A DNA stretch of 64,000 nt from Impatiens glandulifera (lineage: Eukaryota > Streptophyta > Magnoliopsida > Ericales > Balsaminaceae), in assembly GCF_907164915.1 (NCBI RefSeq), contig NC_061865.1, forward strand, positions 50,007,363-50,071,362. Reading direction: 5' to 3'. Under the pieces are notes generated by a model that worked only from the letters and a program-made list of their open reading frames with translations, had not been told where the DNA came from and did not search any database. This document shows, piece after piece, positions 8,761-20,099 of the stretch (positions within the stretch are counted from its first letter, which is position 1; the number at the start of each line of letters is the position of its first letter). The translations under genes and the position numbers were made by a program.

Positions 8761-11596
8761 TCAATCTAAAGGCTCATATTGTTGAGATGATGGCTCGTGT
8801 TGTTGAGAAGAAGAGTCATGATGCTTAGATGATGATGCTTTTGCAGTAGATGGAGCAGGCATGACTGCTTTGCATGTGGCCCTATTATGTCCTAGTCCAC
8901 CACATGAGCTGCATCGTCTCGGAGCCTTACGTACCTCACCTTGAGATGACCTACGCTTTGTTTGTGGGCGCCCTTTCTTAACCTTGACAGGTGGTTTTAG
9001 ACATACGCGTTCCTTGATCATTTCGGGAATATCCCAATCGTCTTCATCACCAGCAGGGTAACATGTCTCCGCATATGCATTCATCCAAGATTCAGTTGTG
9101 TAATATCTGTAAGAATGGAAAATAAAACGATTAAACAATTGGTTAAATAGATTGAACATGTGAGCTGAATAATACCTTGAACAAAAGTCATAACAAACCA
9201 AATTGCGGTGACGGGCAGCAGCCATTGCATGAGTACAAGGAAGACCAGAAACTTCAAATACCCTACAAGTGCAGTTCATGTCTTTCAAATTGACTTTAAA
9301 GTGAGACTCATTGTCATGCACATAAAACTCGAATCGGTTAAGCGATGATACTGTATAGAATCTAGCCTTCTCGAATCCCTCACGTAACCACTTTTCATAT
9401 GTTGGAGATAACACTTCTCGGTGGTTGGACGCTCTTTCTCTTCTCTCATTAAACCAACCTTGTATTGTCAATCTTAAATAATCGGCCATTGAGGAAATGG
9501 GGTACTTTCTGGCTTCCCTGCTTTGACTATTAAAACTCTCAGCATAATTGCTTGTCAGTTGATTGTATCGCTTACCGGGGAAAAATGCTCTACTCCATCT
9601 TTGAAATCCAATTTCTTCCAAATAGGCAGCAATCCTATTATCTTTAACCCTTATCTTGTCAAAGAAACGATTGAATTCGTGGACGGTGTACGCACGAGAA
9701 GCCATATCAAACTCCATATGACAATTATCAGTTTTGAATTTCGCGTTGATATTCATCTTTATGTGATATGTGCACGCACCGTGGTATGCTTCTGGAAAAA
9801 CAGCACATAAGGCATTGGCGATGCTTGGGTGTCTATCGGATACGAAGACGAGATCATCAACTAATCCAATTGCTTCTCTCAATTTTTGCATAAAATAAGT
9901 CCAAGAGTTATTATTCTCTGAATCAACAACTCCGAATGCGACAGGATATAATTGTTCATTAGCATCTAATGCAATAGCCACCAATAGTTGACCTCCCACC
10001 TTGTGCTTAAGAAAACTGGCATCAACACACAATACGGGACGACAAAATGCTTTGAAACCCCTAATAGAGAGGCCTAGGGACATGAACATATACTTGAAGT
10101 GCCCGACCTCGTCTGTTTGGATGTCTGTTATGGTACCAGGATTATGCTTCTCCAACATATATAAGTATGAGGGTAATTTTTCATATGAATCCTCAACCGT
10201 TCCTCGCACCGCCACTAATGCCATTTCCCTAGCCCTCCAAGCCTTATTATAAGTCAAATTTACCCCATAAGTTGCCTGCATGTCTTCAATTATTTTCTTA
10301 GGCAAGTGATTATGGTGATGGTCCATATACTTACTCTTCACGCATTGCCCAATAACCCATGCTGGTGTTTGCATTTTCTTCTCTGGCCTAGATAGAACTG
10401 AGCATGAGTGTTGTTGGTCGAATTTCCGGATCTCAAACATCTCAGATAATTTACCTTTCACGGCACGCAATCTCCACTTGCATTTCTCATCCAAACATTT
10501 CACATACCAAAGATGTTTTCTTGACTTCTCCACCTTGAATTCAAAATGATTAGCCATCGCATATTTATATAGCATCAGTTGTAGTTCTTTTTTATTTTCA
10601 AACAAGGCACCGACTTCCAATACAGTTTCAGTAGTTAACGCCAACGCAAATGAGGGGTCTGTCGGTGATATGTCTGTCGGTGATATGTCTGTCGGTGATA
10701 TGTCTGTCGATGGTGTACCAAATGATGATCTTCTTGCACTACATGGTGTACCCAATGATGATCTTCTTGCACTAGTAGGTGTACCCGTTGATGCTCTTCT
10801 CGCACTATGTGGTGTAGGTATCGATGCATGCAAGTCCTGAGTAAGTGGGATGTGAGGCAAAGAGTTATCTCCGGCTTCATTACTTTCAACAAAGACCTCC
10901 GAGGGTAAAGCTTCTGGTACAATTTTCTGAGTCAATTGTGGGAGAATACTTTCTTGAGTTGGGTAGGTAAGTAGTGGTATCTTTTCTTTAGTAAATTGTG
11001 ACTTCTCTACTACAGACACACACAATGGTGACACGGTTCTACCCAAAATCAAGCGTGATAAATATATGTTCAGATCCTCATCATCTTCAATAAAAACGGG
11101 TTTAGGATTTGTGATATTCGGAATATCATACTTCACTTGCAGCACTAAATCATAGGTAGATTTCTGCACTTGAAGTCTTTCATGGAGTTTATCAATTAAT
11201 TCAGCATAACGAGTACTTTGGGGTAAATCCAATGTTTTGATTGAAGAGGCATCAAAAAACCATATTCCATTAGCATCAACTTTCCACTCTCCATTATAGA
11301 AAACGAAAACTTCGGCTGCAAGAAAAATGGGAAACGGGATAATTAATACTGTGAAATGGAAACCCTTCGCGAAACGGGAAGTACTTAGCGAAACGGGAAG
11401 TACTTAGCGAAACGGGAAGTACTTAGCGAAACGAGAAGTACTTAGCGAAACGGGAAGTACTTCGCGAAACGTGAAGTATCATCAGATGAAACCCTAAACA
11501 ACGCAGTGATTCGAAAATGCATAAATGAACAACAATAAACTTGATATACATAAACTTACCAATTGTTACAATGCTTGTGCTCGTCGTGGAGCTCAT
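8761..11596 (-). CDS. Mutator-like transposase (mudrA/SWIM type), three exons
   Basis: The model joins 11596-11560, 11315-9176 and 9106-8761, giving 840 codons. Introns are 11316-11559 (GTAAGT...TTGCAG) and 9107-9175 (69 nt, GTATT...TTACAG). The second is in frame, and removing it restores CSRYYTTESW. The upstream exon supplies the only good ATG, because the long frame would otherwise begin in mid-domain. Domains: PB1-like N terminus (FVFYNGEW...), Ser/Pro repeats, MuDR DNA-binding domain (about 245-316), MULE DDE-type domain with VDASF (near 440) and SDRHPSI (near 504), SWIM finger CTCRVFEVSGLPCTH (near 694-708) and CCHC knuckle CSSCGGLGHNRATC (near 789). These domains bind the terminal repeats and catalyse cut-and-paste. 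No stop interrupts it, so it may be functional. A TATA-like CTATATAATAAA lies about 110 bp upstream on the minus strand (near 11710). Confidence 0.9.
10662..10815 (-). repeat. Coding repeats in transposase N-terminal linker
   Basis: A 15-bp unit repeated three times encodes DISPT, and a 33-bp unit repeated about three times encodes SARRSS(L/F)GTP. The latter holds basic-R-x-S type sites. Located between the PB1-like and MuDR domains. Confidence 0.7.
11365..11478. repeat. 19-bp palindrome array 4 (MULE, transposase intron 1)
   Basis: Six units spaced exactly 19 bp (11365, 11384, 11403, 11422, 11441, 11460) have the form CTTMGCG-AAA-CGGGAAG. The spacing matches the other arrays, but the sequence is nearer the terminal-repeat palindrome and the right arm is imperfect. 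The array lies wholly within transposase intron 1 (11316-11559). Confidence 0.92.
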
Positions 11597-11744
11597 TGAG
11601 TGCCGCCGTTGAACTCCGTCGCCGGCGAGATTAGAGAGAAGGAGGAGAAAAGCGGAAGGGAAGAGAGAAAAGAAGAAGAAAAGAAATGAAAAAAAGATGG
11701 CCGGATTTTATTATATAGTAAGGGTATTCTGGACTTTTCACAGC

Positions 11745-11896
11745 GTCTCACTTCGCGAAACGCGAAGTCCCTTCGCGTTACGCGAAAAGGGTAATTTCGT
11801 CCAAAAAAAATTAAGTGGTCACCAGATCAATTTCAATTATCTGGTGACCAGGGAGGCAAATACCCTTATTTGCAGGGTCATTTCGTCCAATTTCCC
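11745..11896 (-). repeat. MULE right terminal inverted repeat
   Basis: Mirror of 3634-3785, with palindromes CTTCGCG-AAA-CGCGAAG (11751-11767) and TTCGCG-TTA-CGCGAA (11772-11786). Outer end is ...CCAATTTCCC, followed by the 8-bp target duplication. Confidence 0.9.
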
Positions 11897-11904
11897 TTAC
11901 AAAC
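11897..11904. repeat. MULE target-site duplication, right copy
   Basis: TTACAAAC, identical to 3626-3633. Confidence 0.85.
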
Positions 11905-12226
11905 TCAACTAATCTACTTTTTCATCAAATAAGATTTTTAATAAAACCCATTAAAACTCTCAGATAACCCATTATCAAACAAACTCTAAATATTTAATTT
12001 TTTTAATTGTTTTTAATCAAGATTGTGTATCAAACCATTTTAATGTCCTTTTTTCATGACAAAATTGTCTATAAAAAATATTTAATTTTTTATTATTATT
12101 TTATTTTCGTTATTTTCCTTGCCAAAATTGTGTACCCACCACATCAAATAACACTATTAAATGGTTCCTCTCTACAAAATTAATCCCTAGTACACTCTCC
12201 GAACGACTTCACTGTCTTGACCGAAC

Positions 12227-12234
12227 TATATATA
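12227..12234 (+). promoter_or_regulatory. TATA box candidate of first tetraspanin-like gene
   Basis: TATATATA lies 108 bp before the start codon, followed by a plausible short 5' UTR. The leader from about 12281 is nearly identical to that of the copy at 31550. Confidence 0.5.
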
Positions 12235-12341
12235 CTAATTAATTAATTAGGTCTTCCGACTTCAATGGATCGTGTTCCCTCCTTCCCATCTTATATTTAT
12301 TATTATTTGCATCGATCATCATCTTCCTTAAGCTAACAACA

Positions 12342-13169
12342 ATGGCTAATTGCTGTTTGATTACAACGAACATCCTCATATGCATCTTCACTTTTGCAAC
12401 GACAATCATTGGGATTGCAGTCATGGCTAAAAACAATTGCACTGCAATCCTTCAAACTCCCTTCATAGTAGTGGACTCCGGCATTCTCATCTTATCTGTT
12501 TTGTTTTTAATATGCTCTGCCTACAACAATTGCAAGAGATTTGCAGAAATTGGTCTCACTCTCATGATTCTCTTCACGGTCGGATTCCTTGTCCTTATCT
12601 TTTACAACATGTCTATCATGAGACATGGAAAGGGTGTTTATTTGCCTGATCGAAGGTACGACGAGTATCAACTTAGCAAATACTCGAAACCCTTTCAAAA
12701 GATGATCGAAAATTCCAACACATGGAATCAGATCGAGAAGTGTTTGAAACGTAGAAACGCATGCAAGAGGCTTACTCGTAAAAAGGCTAACAATACATTG
12801 ATGGAGTTCTATACTAAGCCTTTGACACCCATTGAGGTTTTTCTTTTCTTTCTATTTCATATAAGATGAATTGCGCACCTTATATTATTCTTCACTCTCA
12901 AATTTTTTTGTTTTTTTGTTTTACAGTCAGGATGTTGTAAGCCGTCATATTATTGTAATTTTACGTATGTGAGTCCTACAAATTGGACATCGACGGGGAA
13001 TGATTCGTTGACGAATTCGGATTGTCAAACGTGGAACAATGATCCAAACACTTTCTGTTTTAATTGTAAAGCGTGTAAAGCTGGTGTCCTTCAAGATTTT
13101 AAGCATCACTGGAAGATGATTTTTGTACCGATTAAGTCACTTGTTAGTATTGGAAATAGTCCATTTTAG
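12342..13169 (+). CDS. Tetraspanin-like protein, two exons, lacking fourth membrane helix (copy 1)
   Basis: Exons are 12342-12836 and 12927-13169 (intron 90 nt, GT...ACAG), 245 aa. Three membrane segments are visible: residues about 5-28, 38-62 and 66-94. They are followed by a large extracellular loop with the plant tetraspanin signature GCCKPS at the start of exon 2, NNDP and CKAGVLQDF near the end. The exon junction just before SGCCK is as in plant tetraspanins. Canonical plant members are about 270-285 aa and continue through a fourth helix; this one stops about 20 residues after CKAG. Tetraspanins organise membrane microdomains and vesicles. ATG context is ACAACAATGG. It is very similar to the copy at 31550-32386, including leader and 3' UTR. 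Confidence 0.85.
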
Positions 13170-13181
13170 TTAAACTTGTTG

Positions 13182-13216
13182 GATTCCAACAATTCTCCAT
13201 ATGTTTTGGGAGAATT
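13182..13216 (+). other. Hairpin in tetraspanin-like 3' UTR, conserved in the duplicate
   Basis: AATTCTCC pairs with GGAGAATT across about 10 nt, just after the stop. The same hairpin with a changed loop follows the copy ending at 32386 (near 32403-32428). It could affect 3'-end formation or may simply reflect recent duplication. Confidence 0.5.
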
Positions 13217-13925
13217 TCTTTGTTAGTACAATATCTAATAATGTTCTTTAAAACTTTTTTATTCATCTTAAAGTGCCCCCTTGTTTAAAGCTTTCTCTTC
13301 TTCTTCAACATGATAGATTTAAATTTGAAAAAATGTTAAGAATAGTCATTCGGTTTCTTCATGAATATATATAAGTGGATAGTATAATAAAAATAAAATA
13401 ATTTTTTTTTATGAAAAAAACAATTAAATAAAAAAAATGTTTTTCATATCAAAAATAATATACCTAGAAATATATGGTTTGAGAAGTGCAATATTGAAAT
13501 TTTATAGTTGGAACCTCAAACAATTAAACTAACTAAAGGACCTTCATGAATAAAAATAATTTTATTTATTCTTAGTAAGATTGTTCACAATAGAAGAAAA
13601 TTTTTACTGAGTTTGAGAATAGGAGAAAATCAAATATTTTTACTATATGTTATCTGTAACCCCTTTTGGTTTTAAGAATTAGATTATAAATACTACCAAA
13701 CAAACTGCCACAAACTACTATATCACCACAACCTAAGCTCAAAATGTATTTATTTTTTCTGTGGAAATCTTTAAAAAAATTAGAAGAAAAGAGAACTTTT
13801 TAGATATGCTTACATAAAAATTAACTTCATATTTATAAGAGTAATATTAATAATAAAATAATATTAACTGTCATGATTTTAGGAGAAGACAAAACAAACA
13901 TACGAGCATGTGATTATTAATTGAA
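13217..13925. other. AT-rich intergenic DNA
   Basis: The first ~100 bp is still homologous to the 3' flank of the copy at 31550-32386. The rest shows nothing recognisable. Confidence 0.5.
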
Positions 13926-14640
13926 ACGATACACATTTCAACACTCCCCTAAAACTTGACTATAGATGTTCAACAAGTCAAAATTGCGACATAAGCCACG
14001 GAAAATAGGTCTAGGTAGTCGTTTAGTTAAGATGTCAACTACTTGACTTTGAGATGTAATGTATTGTATAGATATAATATGATATTCCAGTATTTTCGTT
14101 GATGAAGTGATGATCGATCTCAATATATTTTGTTTTGTCATGATGAACTATGATGAACTATGTCTCTTGACATTGTCAATGTAGCTTGATTGTCATACAA
14201 CATGCGGATGGGTCCATGTGAGCTTAGCTTGAGATTTTCGAATAATCTTTTAATCCACAATCATTCACCCACTCTATGAGCTAATGAGTGCAATTCAGCC
14301 TCAACACTACTACGAGACACAACATACGTCTTCTTGCTACATGAAGTTGATCTTCTGTCTGAGATGAATCATGCCCAATCAACATCATTGAAGACTGTTA
14401 TATCTCAACTAGAGTTACTTTTGAAAAATAAACCATCAGTTCCTAGTGCAGTATTTCAATAGCGAAGAATTCTCATTACCGCCTCCATGTGAGTGGTTGA
14501 TGGGTTGCTCATAAATTGGCTTACCATGCTCATTGTAAATCCTATGTCAGACAATGTATGTGTAAGATATATGAGCTTTCCTACCCGATGTTGATATTTC
14601 CCTTTATCTACGGGTGATTCAGAGGTTCAAACACTGAGTT
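13926..14640 (-). pseudogene. Copia pol remnant (RNase H and C-terminal tail)
   Basis: Read on the minus strand, 14370-14140 resembles Copia RNase H (EAELHSLAHRVGE, then DNQATLTMSRDIVHHD-like). The open frame 13938-14141 is the C-terminal tail (ITSQSQVVDILTKRLPRPIF). Stops and frameshifts occur throughout. The remnant is cut at about 14663 by the LTR of a plus-strand Copia, so it is the older insertion. Confidence 0.75.
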
Positions 14641-14663
14641 TCACATTTAGATCTATTGAAACA

Positions 14664-15029
14664 TGTTGAGTTATGGAGCCTACACTTATAATAAACTCTA
14701 CATTGTTAATTAAAGTTTATTGGGTTTGTATTTGGTTTTGGGCTTGGGCCTGACCAAGAGTTATTTAGGTTTATTACATTAATGTTTACCCTATAAATAT
14801 GTGATTATTAAGGGTTTACATAAATAAGACATAATTTTAGAGAGATAAAGTGTGAGGCAAAAACTCTGTATTCTTTCTTCTTCTTCATAGTGAAATCTGG
14901 TGGCGGCTAAAGTGAACATAGCTCAATTTGAGCGAACCACTATAAATCCGTATCTTCTTGTGTTCTTCTTTCTTGCGTTTTTTATAGATTTTTCAAGCAG
15001 ACTGAATTTGGGAGATATAAATCCTAACA
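14664..15029 (+). repeat. 5' LTR of a degenerate Copia element
   Basis: TGTTGAG...CCTAACA, 366 bp, starts TG and ends CA, directly followed by a primer-binding site. It includes a TATA-like CCTATAAATA at about 14790-14799. No clear 3' partner is found in the window. Confidence 0.75.
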
Positions 15030-15031
15030 AC

Positions 15032-15043
15032 TGGTATTAGAGC
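15032..15043 (+). other. Copia primer-binding site
   Basis: TGGTATTAGAGC differs by one base from the initiator-Met tRNA site TGGTATCAGAGC and lies two bases after the LTR. Confidence 0.85.
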
Positions 15044-15069
15044 ATCTAGACTAGATTTGAGCATTGAAA

Positions 15070-17640
15070 ATGATGGCAAGTGAGAACAGTATAAGACAAG
15101 GGATTGGAAGATTCGATGGGACAGATTATGTCTTCTAAAGAATACAGATTGGAGATTATCTCTATGTAAAGAAGTTTCATGTTCCTTTGAGTGAGAAATC
15201 AGAGAAGATGGATGAAGCTATTCGGAAACTCCTTGATAAACAGATTTTGGGAGTTGTACGATTGACGCTAGCCAAGACGGTTGCTCACAATGTAGCAAAG
15301 GAGAAGACCACCATGGGTCTGATGAAAGCTCTTTCTTATATGTATGAGAAACCATCTACTAACAACAAGGTACACTTAATGAAAAGACTTTTTTACTTAA
15401 GAATGGTTGATGGTACTTCTGTCACTACTCATTTGAATGAATTCAATACAATTGTATATCAATTATTATCTGTTGAGATTGATTTGGGGGATGAAGTTAG
15501 TGCCCTGATTTTGTTAGCATATCTACCAAATAGTTGGGAACCTATGAGGGCAACAATTAATAATTTAGTTGGAAATGCTAAACTGAAATTTGTTGAAGTT
15601 AGAGACCATATTCTTGTTGAAGAGGTTCGTAAAATTGATTCTGGTGAAACGTTCAAAGGTTCTGCTATTAATATGGAAAACATGGGCATAGGTAATGATA
15701 GAAATTTCAATCGAGGTAAGAGCAGATCTATGTCGAGGAGCAAGAGGAGTCAGTCCAAGTCTAGACGGACAATTGAGTGCTGGAATTGTGGTAAACATGG
15801 TCATTTGAAGAGGAAATGCAAAGCACCGAAGATAAACAATGATGATAAAAATGATGCAGCTAACGTTGTTACAGAAACTATTATTAATGCGTTACTTCTT
15901 CCTGTTGATAGCCCGATAGATTAATGAGTTTTGGACTCGGGAGCATCTTTCCACATCACTGCCCACAAAGAATTAATGGAGAACTATGTGCCTGGAAACT
16001 GTGGGAAAGTTTATCTCGTAGATGGTGAGCCACTATATATTGTTGGTATGGGGGACATCAAATTGAAGATGGAAAATGGTTATGTTTGGAAGATTAATAC
16101 GGTGAGACATATTCCAGGTTTAATGCACAATATGATTTCTATTACACAACTTGATAAAGAAGGTGACAATTTCAGTTGTGGAAATGGTGCATGAAAGGTG
16201 ACTAAAGGAGCAATTGTTGTTGCTCGAGGTCACAATACCGGAACGTTATACACGACTTAAACTTGTAGAGAAACAGTTGCTGCTGTAGTTGATGACTCGA
16301 AGAACAATGAGCTATGGCATTGCAGGTTGGGCCATATGAGCGAAAAAGGGATGAAAATTCTTTTGAAGAATGGACAAATTCCAGAACTGAAGTCTGTTGA
16401 ACATTAGTTATGAGAAAACTGCATTCTTGGAAAACATAAACGAGTGAGTTTTTTAAAGATTGGGAAGTAGCTTAAGAAATAAAGGCTAGAATTGGTACAC
16501 ACTGATGTAAACCTTTCTTATTTGAAAGTGTTTGATTGTTTATCATATGTTCATATTAATGAATGTGATAGGAACAAGCTTAATCCAAAGTCTAATAAAT
16601 GTTTTTTCATTAGTTATGGTAATATCGAGTTTGGTTATCGTTTCTAGGATAATCAAAATCGGAAGATCATTCGTTGCAAAGTTATATTCAATGAACAGGT
16701 TTTCTATAAAGATTGTGTTGGGAAGACATCAAATGGTGATTCCAAGTTGGAAGAGACTGATATAGTCGATTTGAGAGAATTTTCAGCTGAATATATATCG
16801 ACTGTCAAAGAAGAACAATGTGTTGTTAAAGATGAACTTGTTGAGAACGTGGCCCTAGAGGTCAATCAGCAAACACCGGTTATACAGTTGAGAAGGTCAT
16901 CAAGGAATCGAAAACTAGTTGAGAGGTAGTCTCCATCTCTGAACTATATCTTGTTGAAAGATAGAGGTGAACCTGAATGCTATGAGGAAGCAATACAATA
17001 TGATGAATCAGTTAAGTGAGAGTCTGCGATGAAAGATGAGATGGACTCTTTGACATTGAATCATACTTGGGAGCTCATTGAGCTACCAAAGGAAAGAAAA
17101 CACTTCACAACAAATGGGTCTTTAGGATTAAAGAAGAACATGATAAAACTATGAGGTACAAGGCAAAGTTGGTTGTGAAATGATTTCAATAGAAAGAAGG
17201 TATTGACTACAATGAGATTTTCTCTCTAATAGTTAAATTGATGATAATCAGAACTATTTTGAGTTTGGTTGTGAAAGAAGACCTTCATCTTCAATAAATG
17301 GATGTCAAAACTGCTTTTCTTCATGGTGATTTAGATGAAGAGATTTATATGCGACAACTAGAAAAATTTGAAATCAAAGGAAAAGATGAGCTTGTGTGTA
17401 AGCTTCAAAAAAGTTTGTATGGTTTGAAACAGGCTACAAGACAATGGTACAAGAAGTTCGATAGCTTCATGAAAAGTAACAATTTTCAAAGGTGTGAAGT
17501 TGATCATTGCTGTTATATCAAGAGGTTTAATAAATCATACATTATTCTGCTCCTCTACGTTGTCAATGGTAAGCATGTACGAATGATTATGATTCTTATA
17601 AGAAGATATTCCAAGATTACCTAAGAATGTACCAACGAAA
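15070..17640 (+). pseudogene. Copia gag-pol, degenerate, integrase core deleted
   Basis: Gag (15187-15924) ends with a CCHC knuckle, CWNCGKHGHLKRKC. Protease begins DSGASFHITAHKE (from 15934; the preceding TTAATGA holds stops). GAG-pre-integrase LWHCRLGHMSEKGM lies near 16313. After LVHTDV the sequence jumps (about 16518) to the C-terminal integrase linker (VFDCLSYVHINECDRNKL), so the catalytic integrase is missing. The RT N-terminal half follows with TAFLHGDLDEEIYM and LYGLKQATRQWYKKF (17298-17624) and several stops. The D-D motif region is reduced to LLLYVVNG and homology then ends. Tnt1-like order (PR-IN-RT). Non-functional. Confidence 0.85.
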
Positions 17641-18300
17641 ATTTCTAATTACTTTGATAGTAATTTAAAATTGGACAAGCTTAAGGTTAATTACAACTTT
17701 AGACGTACACGTCTTAGACATGATGTCATTAGAATATACTCTCTAATGGATTTATCAAATTTGACTATGTAAATCAAAGATAACATTGTGGATCCACTAC
17801 CAAATTATTGAATAAAGAGTTAGTTTGAATGTTTTTTAAGACATGAGCTACTATAAGTTGGTATGAAGGAAAACCCAGCATAGGTAGACTGGAGATCCCA
17901 AGAACTAGGTTCAATGGGATAATCTAATTATACTAACTTGAAAAGTTATTGTTAAGGATTAATCATATAACGAAACAATACATATTTTGACGAGGATAAG
18001 CATAACGCTTTTAATGATTCTTTGTGAGCAAAGAGATCACTTATGTGAGGGAGAAGTGTAGCCGTTTCGAAAGAATTGCACGGCTCAATTCTAGATCCTC
18101 TCAAAGAAGCAGACGCGTGTTCCATGACCAAAACGGACACAACCATGAGAGCTTCAGGGAAAATTCTATGTGAAAGTGTGTAATCATTTACACAAAAGTC
18201 AAAATAGTTCAAGGACATCGAGTCTACTAATGAGATAGTAAAGTTATATGTTTTTTCACAAGGGAATGTTCAAAGGGCACACCTACCTATCCTATGTAGA
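17640..18300 (+). pseudogene. Copia pol C-terminal / 3' internal remnant
   Basis: A stretch reading NIVDPLP (near 17785) resembles the end of Copia RNase H. The following GGTAGACTGGAGATCCCAAG (17883-17902) is a motif I recall from Copia 3' non-coding regions. It may belong to the 15-kb element with an internal deletion, or to a different copy. Confidence 0.45.
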
Positions 18301-19200
18301 ATTTAACTATTGAACCTTTCACCGGGTTAATATTTCAATTTCCATTAATATGGGGATTTTTGGAATTTTTAAACTACTTCTATAAATTTCATTAATGAAT
18401 GGAAATTAGAATGTGGGTAATAAAATAAAATCAAATTCACATGAAATTCAAACGTGAATTAAAGGGTGAAATTTGATCCAAATGTATAATTTGAATTAAT
18501 TAATTTAAATTAATGGATCTAAAATGTCTTGATGATAAATTAACAAAATGTTGTTAATTTGTAATGTAACTTACATGAGTTTGTTATTATTATTATTATT
18601 ATTTGTTATGATAATTAATATTATTATTAACAAATTTGGAAAACCATATAACGTTAGTATTTAATTGTAAATGTCTTAATTATTTTGACAAACAATTACT
18701 CTGTAATAAAGAGAAAAACGTTAAGGTAAATGAAGAGGCAAACAATGCCAATCATTTGATCAAATAATGATTTTATTTAAAGTTTTAACTTTTCAACAAT
18801 ATAAGATATATCAACTCTAATCTAAAACTCACTTCATCCTTTATATTTTCTCACTCTAGAATTCCAAAAGCTCTCTTCTTGTTCTGTGAGTGTTTTTCGA
18901 GTTCTTTGCTCGATATTTTTCGTTGAAACTCGGCGATAGTTTAGGTACATTGATCAAGTTCGATGTGTAGTGATTCCAGTGTAGAATTACTAGTAGACTT
19001 GTTGTACATTGGGAGACAACCATCTGCGATAAGCTCCAGCACAAACGAGAGACGATGAAACTATTTTAAGGGAAATGTGCTAAGCACATGCCTCAAATCA
19101 ACCATTTATTCGGTGATATTGTTCTTCACATATTTTATTTATTTCATTTATTTGTACATCAATTGATATATATTTCTGTAATTTATTTCAAAACAAAATT
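18301..19200. other. AT-rich DNA, possible Copia LTR remnant
   Basis: No genes are seen. Segment 18420-18880 shares motifs in the same order with 26275-26700 (deletion-prone AT-rich text, then CTCTAGAATTCCAAAAG), so both may be decayed LTRs of one family. I cannot fix their ends. Confidence 0.35.
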
Positions 19201-19204
19201 TCTA

Positions 19205-20085
19205 ATAATAACTCCCACAAAATGGATCTTCGAACTCTAAAATATATTTTTCTTGGCTATAGTCCAAATCACAAAGGTTACCGTTGTCTACACCTTCCTC
19301 CCGGAAGAATATATATCTCTCATTATGTCACTTTTGATGAACAACATTTCCATTTAAGAATATAGAACCAACATCCACTTCCACCAATCCATCAACACAA
19401 ACAGTCTCTCAAAGTTTGCCTTTTCCTTTTCTGTCAAGTTCATCACCTCCAATCTTTTCAACTTTAACATAAAAATCCAAAATCTACCATCTCCCCAACA
19501 CCTGAACATTCATCATCGTCATAATCATCAAAACTCAAAAACCATCTTCACCAAACTACTCGCCAACATTAAACTACAACAATCCATCTTCACCAAACTA
19601 CTCGCTAGTATCAAACTCTAATCATACATCCTCACCAACCCACTAAACTTCAATCAATTCTCCTACTCCTATACATGGTCTCTCCATCGTTATACATGTT
19701 CTTGAATGTTCCTCTCATCATATGATCACACATGCTAAATCTCGTTCTCTTCATAATATCAACCTTGCCGGTATCTCCACCTCTTCACTCACATGTTTTC
19801 CATTGCCAATGAAGATACTCAATGACATCCTTCTATGGTAAATTAGTTTAATGCTCTCATTCAAAACAAGACGTAGTCTCTTGTTCCGCGATCATTGCAC
19901 AATATCGTGGTTGCAAATAAATTTTTAAATTCATCCAAAAAACTGATGGTTCAATTGAACGTCACAAAGCTGTTTAGTTGCAACATGATTTCATTAAGAA
20001 GAATGCATTCATTATCTAAATCATCATCTTATAGAACGGGCGCTCAACGCTTTCAAATGAATTCTCTCACAATAAATAAATAGTT
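19205..20085 (+). pseudogene. Copia pol fragments
   Basis: KYIFLGYSPNHKGYRCLHL and IYISHYVTFDE (19240-19345) are the integrase C-terminal linker typical of Copia. Further pieces resemble HAKSRSLHNINLAG (near 19730) and an RNase H SKKQDVVSCSAIIAQYRG stretch (near 19863-19916). Pro/Thr/Asn-rich low-complexity sequence lies between. Too decayed for boundaries. Confidence 0.65.
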
Positions 20086-20099
20086 TATACAAGACATTC

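Larger units (their letters stand above)
3634..11896. mobile_element. Complete Mutator-like element (MULE) with transposase and DUF1985/Ulp1 gene
   Basis: The 8,263-bp element is bounded by long terminal inverted repeats that begin GGGAAATTGGA at both ends. It is flanked by an 8-bp direct repeat, TTACAAAC, at 3626-3633 and 11897-11904. It encodes a mudrA-type transposase (minus strand, 8761-11596) and, convergently, a DUF1985 plus Ulp1-like cysteine protease gene (plus strand, 4960-8127). Ulp1-bearing MULEs are an established plant class (Kaonashi elements). The target duplication and the open transposase suggest fairly recent movement. The Ulp1 gene is damaged, and it is unknown whether it is needed for transposition. 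Arrays of a 19-bp palindromic unit fill most non-coding parts. Confidence 0.92.

Noticed and set aside
17952..18218. Minus-strand 88-codon gene
   Set aside because: Falls in Copia 3' internal remnant, no motif.
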